64,000 nt of DNA from contig NZ_FQXD01000002.1 in NCBI RefSeq assembly GCF_900129865.1, forward strand, positions 62,001 through 126,000. The letters run 5' to 3'. The notes beneath the pieces were generated by a model. It worked only from the letters and a program-made list of their open reading frames with translations. It was not told where the DNA came from and made no database searches. Both the position numbers and the translations under genes were made by a program. Within the stretch, counting starts at the first letter, position 1, and each line of letters opens with the position of its first letter. Positions 47,644 to 57,370 of the stretch are shown in pieces. This DNA comes from Virgibacillus chiguensis (lineage in GTDB: Bacteria; Bacillota; Bacilli; Bacillales; Amphibacillaceae).

Positions 47644-49720
47644 ACGTTTGAGGCTCTTCTTTATATTCACAGTTCGTACATTGAATTTGTGTCCCCTTTT
47701 TCGCTTTTTTCTCCACTAGTAATGCCTCGCATTTAGGACATGGTCTAGAAATAGGTTTATCCCACGAAACGAAGTCACATTCCGGATATTGGTCACATCC
47801 ATAAAAGGTACGACGTTTCTTTGATTTTCTTTCAACTATTTCCCCTGTTTTACATTTTGGACAATCAACACCAATTTTCTTTAAAATCGGTTTCGTATTT
47901 CGACATTCTGGAAAGTTCGAACAAGCCAAGAATTTCCCATATCTCCCCATTTTATAAACCATCTCATGACCACATTTTTCACAATCAATTCCCGCTGGTT
48001 CATCTTTTATTTCTACTTTTTCCATTTCCTGTTCAGCCTTCTTCAAGCGCTTCTCAAAATCTTGATAGAATTGATCAATGATCTTTACCCATTCTATGCT
48101 TCCTTCTTCAATAGCATCTAAATCGTTTTCCATTTTTGCAGTAAAATCTACATCAATAATTTTAGGGAAGAATTCTTCAACTAATTCTAAAACAATCGTA
48201 CCTAATTCAGTAGGTACAAATCGCTTATTATCAATACTTACATAACCGCGTCTTTGAATCGTATCCAAAGTAGGTGCATAAGTAGAAGGACGACCAATTC
48301 CTAGTTCCTCCATCGTTTTTACTAATCTCGCCTCTGTATACCTTGGTGGTGGCTGCGTAAAATGTTGATTCGGTTTTATTTCCTGTGCCTTAACTTTCAT
48401 ACCTTCAGATAACGCAGGAAGGAGTTTGTTTTCATCTTTTTTCTGATCATCTCTTCCTTCCACATACACTTTCATAAAACCTTTAAATTTTATCTTTGAG
48501 CCTGTAGCTCGGAACTCGACATGATTATTTAATAAATGAACAGTCATCGTGTCCATGACCGCAGCAGCCATCTGACTAGCCAAAAACCGTTCCCAAATTA
48601 ATTTATATAATCGAAGTTGATCTCTTGATAGGATAGCTTTAAGTGAATTAGGCTCTCTTAACACAGAAGTCGGGCGAATAGCTTCATGAGCATCTTGCGC
48701 AGACTCTGATTGTTTCTTTTGTTTATTTGTACCTAAGTACTCTTCTCCATATTGTTCATGAATATATGAGTTCGCTTCATTTTTTGCCGTTTCAGATATT
48801 CTTGTTGAATCTGTACGCATATACGTAATTAGTCCAGTTATGCCTCCTGCTTGACGACCGAGGTCGATTCCTTCATAAAGTTGCTGAGCAACCATCATTG
48901 TTTTCTTTGCTTTAAAATTCAGCTTTCTAGCAGCTTCCTGTTGTAAGGAAGAAGTAGTAAATGGTTGAGCTGGATTCCGTCTACGTTCTTTTTTGTTTAC
49001 TTTATCTACAGTAAACTGATCACCTTGAAGCAACTGTTTAATTTCTCTTACATCTGCCTCCGTTTTTAATGCTACTTTTTTTCCGTTTATCCCGTAAAAG
49101 GACCCTTCAAATAATTCACTTTCTTTTAAAAACTGCGCATCAATGGACCAATATTCTTCAGGGATAAAGCTTTCAATTTCTTTTTCTCGATCAATGATTA
49201 ATTTCACTGCAACAGATTGCACGCGCCCAGCACTTAAACCTTTTTTGACTTTTTTCCATAGGAGTGGGCTAATATTGTACCCTACCAATCGATCAAGTAT
49301 CCTTCTTGCTTGTTGCGCGTCAACCAAATTCATGTTTATAGATCTAGGATGCTTAAACGACTCTTTAATCGCGTCTTTGGTAATTTCGTTAAATACAACC
49401 CTGCATTCTGATTGCTCATCAATGTTTAAAATATGAGCTAAATGCCACGCTATTGCTTCCCCTTCCCTGTCAGGGTCCGCTGCGAGATATATTTTTTTGG
49501 CCTTTTTAGCTGCAGATTTTAAATCCTTAACCACATCGCCCTTTCCGCGTATAGTAATATACTTTGGAGTAAAATTATTTTCTGCATCTACACCCATTTG
49601 ACTTTTTGGTAAATCTCTTACATGCCCCATCGAGGCCTTTACTTTATATTTTTTTCCTAAATAACGTTCAATCGTCTTCGCCTTCGCAGGCGACTCAACG
49701 ATCACTAGATAATCTGACAT
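47642..49720 (-). CDS. topA: DNA topoisomerase I
   Basis: Type IA topoisomerase that relaxes negative supercoils. The TOPRIM domain has DPDREGEA at about 82-89. The catalytic tyrosine is Tyr300 in [10 protein letters not shown]. Three C-terminal zinc fingers with CxxC pairs lie within about 575-690. The frame opens 12 codons earlier, but the ATG at 49718-49720 has GGGAGGAAAT upstream, giving 692 residues, typical of Bacillus. It follows dprA after 230 bp and ends in a terminator. Confidence 0.98.
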   Translation of the reverse strand: MSDYLVIVESPAKAKTIERYLGKKYKVKASMGHVRDLPKSQMGVDAENNFTPKYITIRGKGDVVKDLKSAAKKAKKIYLAADPDREGEAIAWHLAHILNIDEQSECRVVFNEITKDAIKESFKHPRSINMNLVDAQQARRILDRLVGYNISPLLWKKVKKGLSAGRVQSVAVKLIIDREKEIESFIPEEYWSIDAQFLKESELFEGSFYGINGKKVALKTEADVREIKQLLQGDQFTVDKVNKKERRRNPAQPFTTSSLQQEAARKLNFKAKKTMMVAQQLYEGIDLGRQAGGITGLITYMRTDSTRISETAKNEANSYIHEQYGEEYLGTNKQKKQSESAQDAHEAIRPTSVLREPNSLKAILSRDQLRLYKLIWERFLASQMAAAVMDTMTVHLLNNHVEFRATGSKIKFKGFMKVYVEGRDDQKKDENKLLPALSEGMKVKAQEIKPNQHFTQPPPRYTEARLVKTMEELGIGRPSTYAPTLDTIQRRGYVSIDNKRFVPTELGTIVLELVEEFFPKIIDVDFTAKMENDLDAIEEGSIEWVKIIDQFYQDFEKRLKKAEQEMEKVEIKDEPAGIDCEKCGHEMVYKMGRYGKFLACSNFPECRNTKPILKKIGVDCPKCKTGEIVERKSKKRRTFYGCDQYPECDFVSWDKPISRPCPKCEALLVEKKAKKGTQIQCTNCEYKEEPQT

Positions 49721-49740
49721 ATGATTTCCTCCCAAATTAA

Positions 49741-49767
49741 GGGTGTTCAAGAACAAGCTTCACACCC
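49741..49767 (-). promoter_or_regulatory. Hairpin just upstream of the topA ribosome binding site
   Basis: GGGTGT and ACACCC pair, with AAG/CTT pairing inside, immediately 5' of the GGGAGG site. A second CCAGA/TCTGG hairpin is at about 49770-49787. The first could end leftover dprA transcripts or modulate topA translation; neither has a strong U tract. Confidence 0.4.
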
Positions 49768-49950
49768 GACCAGAACTCCTTTCTGGCAACCATGTCTTTC
49801 TTTATTTTCATTATTGTTTGTTCACTAAAATAAACCTACAAATTATCCTTTAATACTATTTACAAATCTTCACTAATAGTAAATATATACATTGCATTTG
49901 TCAAACATGTTCTGAAATAACCGTTCTAAAATTTATCATTCTCATAGACA

Positions 49951-50883
49951 TTAATTACTTTTTTCATAAACATGCGTACTGGTTAGTAGTCCTTTCCCAC
50001 CCATCGCGTGGACTTGCCATTCTTCAAGAATGTCTTTGGCATTTGTAACCATTTGGGCACCATCTCGAATCAATTGATGACAGCCCTCTGTTTGCTCTGT
50101 AAATATAGAACCAGGAACCGCAAACACTTCTCTCCCTTGTTCTAATGCTTGATCTACCGTAATCATAGTCCCACTTCTTTTTTTCGCTTCAATTACCAAT
50201 GTACCAAAGCTCAATCCACTAATAATTCGGTTTCGTTCAGGAAAATGATGCTTTGCAGGTGGGGTTGTTGGCGTATATTCAGATAGCACAAGACCTTTAT
50301 GAACAATTTCTTGATATAATGATTGATTTTCTTTAGGATAGAGATGCTCAAAGCCACCTCCTAATACAGCTATTGTTTTCCCATTTAATATAAGTGTCTT
50401 TTCATGTGCATATTGATCTACCCCTCTTGCTAGTCCACTTACTATTAACCAATTTTTATGGAGTAAAGGCTCGATTATAAAAGCTGTTTTTCTCTTTGCC
50501 TCCCTTGAAGGATCCCTCGAACCAATTACACTTAAAGATGGGGCATCATTTAATAAATCCACATTACCTTTGCCATATAAGACAAGAGGTGGGTCATGAA
50601 TAGCTTTTAACATAGATGGAAATCGTTTGTCAAGGATAGTAATTATATGGTGATTTTTCATTTCCAATTGCAGCTGTTTTAGACGTGCTTGATTATGAAG
50701 GTCTTGATATAAGGTTGTAGCGTTTTTTAATGGGAGAGAAAAAGTGTGGCTAATTTGACTCGGGGTCATTTGATATAGTTGTAGAAGAAAACGATCTAGC
50801 TTGATAATTCTTTGAATACTCCTTCTAGTCACTCCCCTACAACGACTTAAATGAATAAAACGAAAACGAATTTCATTCGTCAT
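49951..50883 (-). CDS. dprA: DNA processing protein DprA (Smf)
   Basis: Loads RecA on incoming single-stranded DNA during natural transformation. The Rossmann-like core shows SVIGSRDPS, SGLARGVDQYAHEK, GGGFEHLYPKEN, FPERNRIISGLS and the tail EGCHQLIRDGAQMV. The longest frame starts 17 codons upstream, but the ATG at 50881-50883 has AAAGGAAGTGG, giving 310 residues. It lies between sucD and topA, as in B. subtilis. Confidence 0.96.
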   Translation of the reverse strand: MTNEIRFRFIHLSRCRGVTRRSIQRIIKLDRFLLQLYQMTPSQISHTFSLPLKNATTLYQDLHNQARLKQLQLEMKNHHIITILDKRFPSMLKAIHDPPLVLYGKGNVDLLNDAPSLSVIGSRDPSREAKRKTAFIIEPLLHKNWLIVSGLARGVDQYAHEKTLILNGKTIAVLGGGFEHLYPKENQSLYQEIVHKGLVLSEYTPTTPPAKHHFPERNRIISGLSFGTLVIEAKKRSGTMITVDQALEQGREVFAVPGSIFTEQTEGCHQLIRDGAQMVTNAKDILEEWQVHAMGGKGLLTSTHVYEKSN

Positions 50884-51013
50884 ATTCCACTTCCTTTCAG
50901 AGGGATTGTTTAAAAAATGAACTTTCAATGACACATCGATATTTGTAGTTGGGCTTATTTCCCTGCGTTAGTGATAAAACAATTCATTAGTATTTCAATA
51001 GAAGATAAGTAAA

Positions 51014-51045
51014 GAGGAGCCTATGATTTTTTAACTAGGCTCCTC
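51014..51045 (-). terminator. Terminator after sucCD
   Basis: GAGGAGCCTA and TAGGCTCCTC pair perfectly over 10 bp around a 12-base loop, then TTTACTTATC follows on the minus strand. It lies about 100 bp past the sucD stop. Confidence 0.8.
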
Positions 51046-51144
51046 CATTGCGTACAGATATTTCTATCGTAACTTATAACCTACGTTTTTAGATTTAATA
51101 TTAAACTAAAAATACAAATGAACGTCAAACTTTTTTAGGAAACC

Positions 51145-52047
51145 TTAATGTGTTTTACACTTCTCTTTTAATCCTTTTTCTTCAAGAACACCTATCATTG
51201 TTTCACCCATAACTGCTGGCGTTTCAGCAACTTTAATTCCACATTCATTCATAATGCGAATTTTTTCCTCGGCTGTTCCTTTTCCACCTGAAATAATAGC
51301 GCCAGCATGCCCCATTCTTTTTCCTGGAGGAGCTGTAGCACCTCCAATAAAACCAACTACAGGTTTCTTCATATTTGCTTTCACCCATTCAGCAGCTTCT
51401 TCTTCTGCTGTACCGCCTATCTCTCCAATCATCATAACAGCATACGTTTCTGGATCATTATTAAATGCTTCTAACACGTCAATGAAATTCGTTCCATTCA
51501 CAGGATCGCCACCAATACCAACAGCGGTAGTTTGACCATATCCAGCTTCTGATAATTGATGAACCGCTTCATATGTTAATGTTCCTGAACGAGAGACGAC
51601 GCCAATATGACCTTTTTTATGAATATAACCAGGCATAATACCAATTTTACTTTCATCAGCAGTAATAACCCCTGGACAGTTTGGTCCTACGAGCCTTGTA
51701 TTCTTTCCTTCCATATAACGTTTTACTTTTACCATATCCATTACCGGAATATGCTCCGTTATACAAATAACCAAATCTAATTCAGCGTCAACAGCTTCTA
51801 GAATGGCATCCGCCGCAAACGGGGCCGGTACATAAATGACGGAAGCTGTAGCACCTGTTGCTTGTACAGCCTCTAATACTGTATTAAAAACAGGTACACC
51901 TTCTACCTCTGTACCACCTTTTTTCGGAGTGACTCCACCAACAATTTTTGTGCCGTATTCAAGCATTTGTTTCGTATGAAATTTAGCTGTGCCACCGGTT
52001 ATCCCTTGGACAATTACTTTTGTATCTTTATTAACGTATACACTCAT
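51145..52047 (-). CDS. sucD: Succinyl-CoA synthetase alpha subunit
   Basis: With SucC converts succinyl-CoA and ADP to succinate and ATP in the TCA cycle. The CoA-binding Rossmann motif is [16 protein letters not shown]. The phosphorylated His247 is in [10 protein letters not shown], and the loop [12 protein letters not shown] is present. The frame extends upstream by 11 codons, but the ATG at 52045-52047 gives 300 residues, the exact family length, with AAAGGACGG upstream. Confidence 0.98.
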   Translation of the reverse strand: MSVYVNKDTKVIVQGITGGTAKFHTKQMLEYGTKIVGGVTPKKGGTEVEGVPVFNTVLEAVQATGATASVIYVPAPFAADAILEAVDAELDLVICITEHIPVMDMVKVKRYMEGKNTRLVGPNCPGVITADESKIGIMPGYIHKKGHIGVVSRSGTLTYEAVHQLSEAGYGQTTAVGIGGDPVNGTNFIDVLEAFNNDPETYAVMMIGEIGGTAEEEAAEWVKANMKKPVVGFIGGATAPPGKRMGHAGAIISGGKGTAEEKIRIMNECGIKVAETPAVMGETMIGVLEEKGLKEKCKTH

Positions 52048-52090
52048 TTTCGTCCGTCCTTTCAAACATTTTAACGTCATTTTACGAAGT

Positions 52091-53251
52091 TTACTTTACC
52101 ATGGAGACTATTTTTTGAGCACCGTCAGCCATCGAATTAGCAGAGGTAATATTCAATTCTGAAGCTTCCAGGATTTCCTTCCCTCTAGCAACGTTTGTTC
52201 CTTCTAGGCGAACAACCAACGGAATTTCTAGCCCTACTTGCTTGGTTGCTTCTACAACTCCTTCAGCAATTACATCACACTTCATAATGCCACCAAATAT
52301 ATTAACGAAGATACCTTTTACATTCTTATCAGATAGAATAATTTTGAAAGCTTCCGTTACTTTTTCAGCCGTAGCGCCGCCTCCAACGTCAAGGAAATTA
52401 GCGGGTTCTCCGCCATAGTGCTTAATAATATCCATGGTAGACATAGCAAGTCCAGCACCATTTACCATGCAACCTATATTCCCGTCCAATGAAATATAGC
52501 TTAAATCGTACTTGGACGCTTCAATTTCTTTCTCATCCTCTTCATCAAAATCACGTAAATTCATAATGTCCTTTTGACGGAATAAAGCGTTGTCATCAAA
52601 ATTTAATTTTGCATCTAAGGCTAAGACTTCCCCATCACCAGTTGTTACTAACGGATTAATTTCAGCAATGGAACAGTCTTTTTCGACAAATGCTGTATAT
52701 AAACCAATCATGAATTTGACAGCTTTACCTAACAAATCATGTGGAATATTAATATTGAAAGCTAATCTACGTGCTTGAAAACCTGTTAAACCAACAACAG
52801 GATCAATAACTTCTTTAAATATCTTCTCAGGTGTAGCAGCAGCTACTTCCTCAATTTCTGTACCACCTTCTTCAGATGCCATCATAACGACACGAGAAGT
52901 AGCGCGATCCAGTACTAAGCCAATGTAATATTCTTTTTGAATATCACAGCCCTCTTCAATCAATAAACGTTTCACTTCTTGCCCCTGTGGTCCTGTTTGA
53001 TGCGTTACTAACGTTTTGCCAAGAATTTCGTCGGCATATGTACGCACTTCATCGACATTTTTAGCTATTTTTACCCCGCCGGCTTTACCACGTCCGCCAG
53101 CGTGAATTTGTGCTTTCACTACTGTGACATCGCTTCCTAATTGTTTTGCAGCTTCTACAGCTTCTTCAACTGCATAGGCAACTTTTCCATTAGGGACTTT
53201 AACGCCGTATTGTCGCAAAATCTCTTTGCCTTGATACTCATGAATGTTCAT
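52091..53251 (-). CDS. sucC: Succinyl-CoA synthetase beta subunit
   Basis: ATP-grasp subunit of succinyl-CoA synthetase. [17 protein letters not shown] opens the ATP-grasp domain; [17 protein letters not shown] follows near 44-60, and the C-terminal [17 protein letters not shown] block belongs to the ligase domain. The longest frame starts six codons upstream; the ATG at 53249-53251 has GGGAGGATATA and gives 386 residues. It is co-transcribed with sucD across a 43-bp gap. Confidence 0.98.
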   Translation of the reverse strand: MNIHEYQGKEILRQYGVKVPNGKVAYAVEEAVEAAKQLGSDVTVVKAQIHAGGRGKAGGVKIAKNVDEVRTYADEILGKTLVTHQTGPQGQEVKRLLIEEGCDIQKEYYIGLVLDRATSRVVMMASEEGGTEIEEVAAATPEKIFKEVIDPVVGLTGFQARRLAFNINIPHDLLGKAVKFMIGLYTAFVEKDCSIAEINPLVTTGDGEVLALDAKLNFDDNALFRQKDIMNLRDFDEEDEKEIEASKYDLSYISLDGNIGCMVNGAGLAMSTMDIIKHYGGEPANFLDVGGGATAEKVTEAFKIILSDKNVKGIFVNIFGGIMKCDVIAEGVVEATKQVGLEIPLVVRLEGTNVARGKEILEASELNITSANSMADGAQKIVSMVK

Positions 53252-53439
53252 CCTATATCCTCCCATCAAATTTCACTGCATATCCATTGTATAAAAAAAC
53301 GCTTCAATTAACAAGAATTACCGCACATCTCAACATATTTCGCTACGCCACATTTTTTCTACATATATATCTTTTACTATGAAAAGACCATTGAATTCAT
53401 ACAATAGTCACGTATAATAGCCTTTAAACATGCTTTATG

Positions 53440-53703
53440 TTACATTTGCTGATCTGTACGATAGATAAATGCAAATACTTCAGCTACTACTTCATAAAGC
53501 TCTTCTGGAATCGTTTCATTTATGTTTAATTGACCTAACAACTCTACTAAAGAAGCATCTTCTAAAATTGGAATATTATTTTCCTTTGCTGTTTCAATGA
53601 TTTCATCTGCCAGTTTACCTCTACCCGAAGCAGTAACGACAGGAGCAGTGTGATGTGCTTCATGATAGCGCAGTGCTGCTACTTTCCTTTGTTTTAAATT
53701 CAT
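53440..53703 (-). CDS. ylqH: YlqH, FlhB C-terminal domain homologue
   Basis: An 87-residue protein that aligns with the cytoplasmic C-terminal part of FlhB after the cleavage site (VAALRYHEAHHTAPVVTASG with LADEIIETAKENNIPI and LLGQLNINETIPEELYEVVAEV). It lacks the membrane domain and the NPTH autocleavage motif. In Bacillus it sits after the FliK-like YlqG, as here. Its function is not established; a link to the flagellar secretion switch is inferred from homology. It overlaps ylqG by 4 bp. Confidence 0.9.
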   Translation of the reverse strand: MNLKQRKVAALRYHEAHHTAPVVTASGRGKLADEIIETAKENNIPILEDASLVELLGQLNINETIPEELYEVVAEVFAFIYRTDQQM

Positions 53704-55331
53704 ATTCGATAATCCACCCCTTGATAACTCTGAGCATTAAATGCAACTTTTTTTGCTTTCTTTCCTTGATGTAAAGCAAAGAATGAAATAGAAGATAGAT
53801 GATAATTCATTTCCTTTAACCCTTTCTTTAATAAAGGCTGAAATTGCATTGGAAGTGTTCGCGATTGGATATGATCATTGAAAACATGAATGCTAATATT
53901 TCGGTTTTGTACATGCATATCTACCACAGTTTCTTTTATATTTGTTAATTCCAAATAGAACACAATTCGACAATGATTTGGATCTAACTTATTTGTTTCT
54001 GTTTTCTTTCCTTCGAACTTTATTTCCATATCATTTGTTAATCCTAACTTTAAGGCTGGTATTTGTAGGTATGCTTGCAAAAAGCCATTATCGAAATCTT
54101 GCACAGAGGATAATTGCACAGCATGTAAATGGTGAAGCACTTGCTGTAGTTGTTCCCCCAACCCACCTTTTGTTTGCTGTAACATGGAAATCAATTGACT
54201 TTTAATCGTAGTTGGCGGAGATTCTCCTTTAACCAACAAATTTTCATGTGATATACCAGAAAGTTGCAAAAACCGTTTTGTCAATTGCAAAAATTGCTCC
54301 TTTGGCTCTGTTAATAAAAATTTTTGTGAAAACGTAATAATTTGCTCTAATTGTTCATATGTCTGTGACTTTTGCAATGCACGTAACTGAACGAGTAAAC
54401 CGCCAAAATCACCTCCGTTACCTACGTTTTTGGCGAATATTGTCGGAAAAACTTTTGTTACATCTTGTTTTAACTGTGAGACTTCATCATCTGAAAACAT
54501 ATATTGATTAGCCGCAGTTAATAGAAGTTTGCTTTCCCATTTTTTTAATATTTGGTCAGCATTTTGTATAAACCATTGATTATTAGTTATATAATGCTTT
54601 AAATTATTTATTGTGTTGGAAGAATAAAGGTCTTGACCATCTAATAACGACTGGATGAGGGAAAACACTTGTTTATTTCGTAAAGATAGTAGCTTACCCA
54701 TTTGATTTTGGCTATTTGCAATATTTTCAGCAGTTGGTTGTAAAAGATCGCTTAAATGGCCTCGCAGCATTGAAAAATTCGAATCCTTCGGTAGCATATG
54801 CAAAAGTTTTTGCAATTGAGTAGCGAAAGGATAATTTTTTTGCATGTGAAGAGCTTTCGTAGTTTGTTCAGTTATTGGCCATTCATTCGCTATTAACTCT
54901 TTCATTATAGGCATAAAAACTTGAACTTGCTTATCTTTATATTGTGACATATATTCAAAAGCTTGTTGCAATTGCTCTCTATTAAAAGATATTTGTTCCT
55001 TCGTTAATTGCTGCACAAGCTCCGCTTGGTTCGTTGCCATTTTTAAAGAAAGTTGCTGTAACAATTGATTCGCATTCAATGCTTCATTACCTAATGCCTT
55101 TAATTTTAACAATTCATCAGCTTGCATAACTTGAAAATAATAATACTTTCCAGTTGTTAAAGAAGCTTGTAACTGAGCTACCAGTCGCAAGCCACCTAAT
55201 TGTATTTGCACCTTATTTTCGGGGTATATTTTAATAACCTGTCCTTGAATAATTTGACCTTTTTTGAGTTGTTGTGAGGGAATTTTTAACTTATTTAGTT
55301 GTAATATTTCTTTCAACTGATGGATGCGCAC
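53700..55331 (-). CDS. ylqG: YlqG, FliK-like hypothetical protein
   Basis: A 543-residue, Gln- and Leu-rich soluble protein without membrane segments. The last 130 residues resemble the Flg_hook fold of FliK (FYLELTNIKETVVDMHVQN, then LQPLLKKGLKEMNYHLSSISF, about 455-525). It starts with GTG behind GAGGGAAG. It is encoded with ylqH, the FlhB-like gene, so the pair mimics the FliK-FlhB hook-length system at a second locus. Function unknown. Confidence 0.85.
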   Translation of the reverse strand: MRIHQLKEILQLNKLKIPSQQLKKGQIIQGQVIKIYPENKVQIQLGGLRLVAQLQASLTTGKYYYFQVMQADELLKLKALGNEALNANQLLQQLSLKMATNQAELVQQLTKEQISFNREQLQQAFEYMSQYKDKQVQVFMPIMKELIANEWPITEQTTKALHMQKNYPFATQLQKLLHMLPKDSNFSMLRGHLSDLLQPTAENIANSQNQMGKLLSLRNKQVFSLIQSLLDGQDLYSSNTINNLKHYITNNQWFIQNADQILKKWESKLLLTAANQYMFSDDEVSQLKQDVTKVFPTIFAKNVGNGGDFGGLLVQLRALQKSQTYEQLEQIITFSQKFLLTEPKEQFLQLTKRFLQLSGISHENLLVKGESPPTTIKSQLISMLQQTKGGLGEQLQQVLHHLHAVQLSSVQDFDNGFLQAYLQIPALKLGLTNDMEIKFEGKKTETNKLDPNHCRIVFYLELTNIKETVVDMHVQNRNISIHVFNDHIQSRTLPMQFQPLLKKGLKEMNYHLSSISFFALHQGKKAKKVAFNAQSYQGVDYRI

Positions 55332-55347
55332 AATACTTCCCTCTTTC

Positions 55348-56118
55348 CTAATTGATCATTTTTTTAACTGGTGTGAATGAGCGGCGGTGCTGTGGACAAA
55401 CACCATATTGATGTATTTTTTTCACATGCTCTGCTGTCCCATACCCCATATTAAAAGCAAATTCATACATAGGGAATTGAAGATGTAATTCCTTCATATA
55501 ATTATCCCTTGTCACTTTTGCCAGTACACTAGCTGCTGCAATTGAGATGCTTTTGGCGTCACCTTTTGTAATTGCTTCACTTGAAATTGTTATTTTTTGC
55601 AATTCTACAGCATCAATTAATATATGTTCAGGGACAGGGTCTAATTTTTCAATAGCTTCGGCCATAGCTAGTTTTGTTGCCTCTAATACATTAATTTGAT
55701 CTATTATTTTACTATCAACTATAGAAATTCCATAACTAATTGCATGTTCTTTTATGTAATAAAAAAATTCATTTCGTTTTGACTCCGTTAACCGTTTGGA
55801 ATCATCTAGTCCTAATAATTTAAAATTGGATGGTAAGATTACTGCAGCTGCTACAACAGGCCCAGCTAAGGGGCCTCTTCCAGCTTCGTCAACTCCAGCT
55901 ATATATTTTATTCCTTGTTTATAGTGCCAGCGTTCAAATATCGTCATTTCCACATAACGTTCTTGTAGCGCTTGAAATTTAAGCTGTTGTTTATCATATT
56001 TATGAATTAATTGTTGCACGCCTTTTCTTTCATCCAATCGCAAATATTCAATTTGTTTCTCGTCCAATTCATCTGCATCAAACAAGCAATTCAGTTCTCT
56101 AATAGATATTTTCTTCAT
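55348..56118 (-). CDS. rnhB: Ribonuclease HII
   Basis: Removes ribonucleotides from DNA and RNA in RNA-DNA hybrids. The N-terminal Bacillus-type extension (1-70) is followed by the catalytic motif GVDEAGRGPLAGP, giving Asp77 and Glu78, the LGLDDSKRLT motif, and Asp near 168 in LIDAVEL. The 256 residues are normal. It precedes ylqG by 16 bp. A candidate SigD promoter lies 77 bp upstream of its start. Confidence 0.96.
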   Translation of the reverse strand: MKKISIRELNCLFDADELDEKQIEYLRLDERKGVQQLIHKYDKQQLKFQALQERYVEMTIFERWHYKQGIKYIAGVDEAGRGPLAGPVVAAAVILPSNFKLLGLDDSKRLTESKRNEFFYYIKEHAISYGISIVDSKIIDQINVLEATKLAMAEAIEKLDPVPEHILIDAVELQKITISSEAITKGDAKSISIAAASVLAKVTRDNYMKELHLQFPMYEFAFNMGYGTAEHVKKIHQYGVCPQHRRSFTPVKKMIN

Positions 56119-56194
56119 ATTACCCCTACCTTTTTACTATCGACTAAATAATAAAAATATGAAATGAATGTTTCTCTTCTATTCATTTTTAGAA

Positions 56195-56220
56195 AAATCG
56201 GCTAGTGATTAAACTTTTTA
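56195..56220 (-). promoter_or_regulatory. Candidate SigD promoter upstream of rnhB-ylqG-ylqH
   Basis: On the minus strand TAAA, a 14-bp spacer and GCCGATTT match the B. subtilis SigD consensus TAAA-N15-GCCGATAT at every position but one. The predicted start is about 70 nt upstream of the rnhB ATG. The downstream operon ends in two flagellar-like genes. The motif is short, so chance cannot be excluded. Confidence 0.55.
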
Positions 56221-56260
56221 TACTATAGAAAATCATAAGATGTTTTGGTTTATAGTATAA
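56218..56260. repeat. Perfect 10-bp inverted repeat upstream of rnhB
   Basis: TTATACTATA (56218-56227) and TATAGTATAA (56251-56260) are perfect reverse complements separated by 23 bp. Each arm also looks like a -10 element. It could be an operator, a pair of divergent promoters or part of the larger repeat system beside it. Confidence 0.55.
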
Positions 56261-56265
56261 GAAAA

Positions 56266-56454
56266 ATGAAGGCTTACGCCATAACAACTTGACGATAAGA
56301 CAAGTTTTCTAACACTAGTTCTGCGTTAAAATTTCCAAATGAAATAACAAGACACCCATCCGAAGATGCATGTCTTACAATAGTGTATCTTATTATGCTA
56401 TGCGTATTTCTTCGTTAATTGACAAACCTTTACGTTAATCCAGTAAGCCTTCAT
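56266..56454. repeat. 189-bp segment bounded by perfect 12-bp inverted repeats
   Basis: ATGAAGGCTTAC (56266-56277) and GTAAGCCTTCAT (56443-56454) are perfect reverse complements. The enclosed sequence holds an AACTTG/CAAGTT stem (56286-56306) and the UUCG-capped hairpin at 56349-56376. It could be a small MITE-like element or a multi-branched RNA; no clear target-site duplication is visible. Confidence 0.5.
56349..56376 (-). terminator. UUCG-capped hairpin, probable terminator after rbgA
   Basis: On the minus strand AAGACA and CATC pair with TGTCTT and GATG around a TTCG loop closed by C-G, with one G-G mismatch and one G-U pair in the stem. The cUUCGg tetraloop is unusually stable. GTTATTTCATTT follows, a moderate U tract. 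It lies about 130 bp past rbgA. Confidence 0.6.
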
Positions 56455-56503
56455 GACAGTTAAAAGTGAATCATACTTTTAATTTCAAGCTGCTCACACT
56501 GTT

Positions 56504-57361
56504 TTAAGTTGATTCGATTTCAGGTGTTTCCAAAGAAATTTTACCAAGTTTACCTGAACGTAAATCTTGAATTACGATATCAGACACTTTTGCAAAATTA
56601 ACTTTCCCTCCGCTTTCAAGCGCTCCACGCTGCTTACCGATATAGTTGAATATATCCCACATATCCTCTAGCGTATTTTCCAAATTATAACGTTGTTTTA
56701 AGTTTTCTGGGTAATATTGTTGCATATATTGAATAACAAAGGCAACGATATCTTGCAATGAAAGTAATTGATCTTTAATAGTACCAATTGCAGCTAACCG
56801 AAGCCCAACTTCTTGATCTTCAAACTTCGGCCATAATATCCCAGGTGTATCTAAAAGTTCAAAATCAGATTTCACTTTTATCCATTGTTGCTGTTTTGTC
56901 ACCCCTGGCTTATTTCCCGTTTTAGCTATTTTTTTATTTGCCAAGCGATTAATTAATGTCGATTTACCAACGTTTGGTATGCCAACAATGATAGCACGAG
57001 GAGCTCGAGGCTGTATACCTTTAGAACGTAGTTTTTCCATTTTCATCTTAGCATGCTCTTTTGCCAACCGTATAACAGCTTGTATATCATGCCGTTCATT
57101 TACGTTAATAGCAATGGCTGAGATCTGATGATGTTCAAAGTATTTTATCCATTGTTCCGTAATTTGTTGATCAGCTAAGTCTTTTTTCATCATTACAACC
57201 ATTTTTGGCTTTTGCTGAATTACTTGCTGCAACATGGGATTCTGAGAAGATAGAGGAGCTCTAGCATCTACTAGTTCGATAACAAAATCAACGAGCTTCA
57301 GTTTTTCCTCTACTTCACGCTTTGCTTTTGCCATATGGCCAGGAAACCATTGTATTGTCAT
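56504..57361 (-). CDS. rbgA: Ribosome biogenesis GTPase RbgA (YlqF)
   Basis: Circularly permuted GTPase needed for late 50S assembly. The motif order is G4 (KKDL, 59-62), G1 (GIPNVGKST, 127-135) and G3 (DTPGILWP, about 176), followed by a C-terminal ANTAR-like helical RNA-binding domain. The N-terminal WFPGHMAKAKRE is conserved. The 285 residues are normal. It starts 9 bp after lepB. Confidence 0.97.
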   Translation of the reverse strand: MTIQWFPGHMAKAKREVEEKLKLVDFVIELVDARAPLSSQNPMLQQVIQQKPKMVVMMKKDLADQQITEQWIKYFEHHQISAIAINVNERHDIQAVIRLAKEHAKMKMEKLRSKGIQPRAPRAIIVGIPNVGKSTLINRLANKKIAKTGNKPGVTKQQQWIKVKSDFELLDTPGILWPKFEDQEVGLRLAAIGTIKDQLLSLQDIVAFVIQYMQQYYPENLKQRYNLENTLEDMWDIFNYIGKQRGALESGGKVNFAKVSDIVIQDLRSGKLGKISLETPEIEST

Positions 57362-57370
57362 TACTTAACC

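Larger units (their letters stand above)
56119..56503. other. 385-bp gap between rnhB and rbgA with nested inverted repeats
   Basis: No gene. It contains a candidate SigD promoter (56195-56220), a perfect 10-bp inverted repeat TTATACTATA/TATAGTATAA (56218-56260), a perfect 12-bp inverted repeat ATGAAGGCTTAC/GTAAGCCTTCAT enclosing 56266-56454, and two hairpins within the latter. It also ends the rbgA transcript. Nothing else stands out. Confidence 0.6.
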
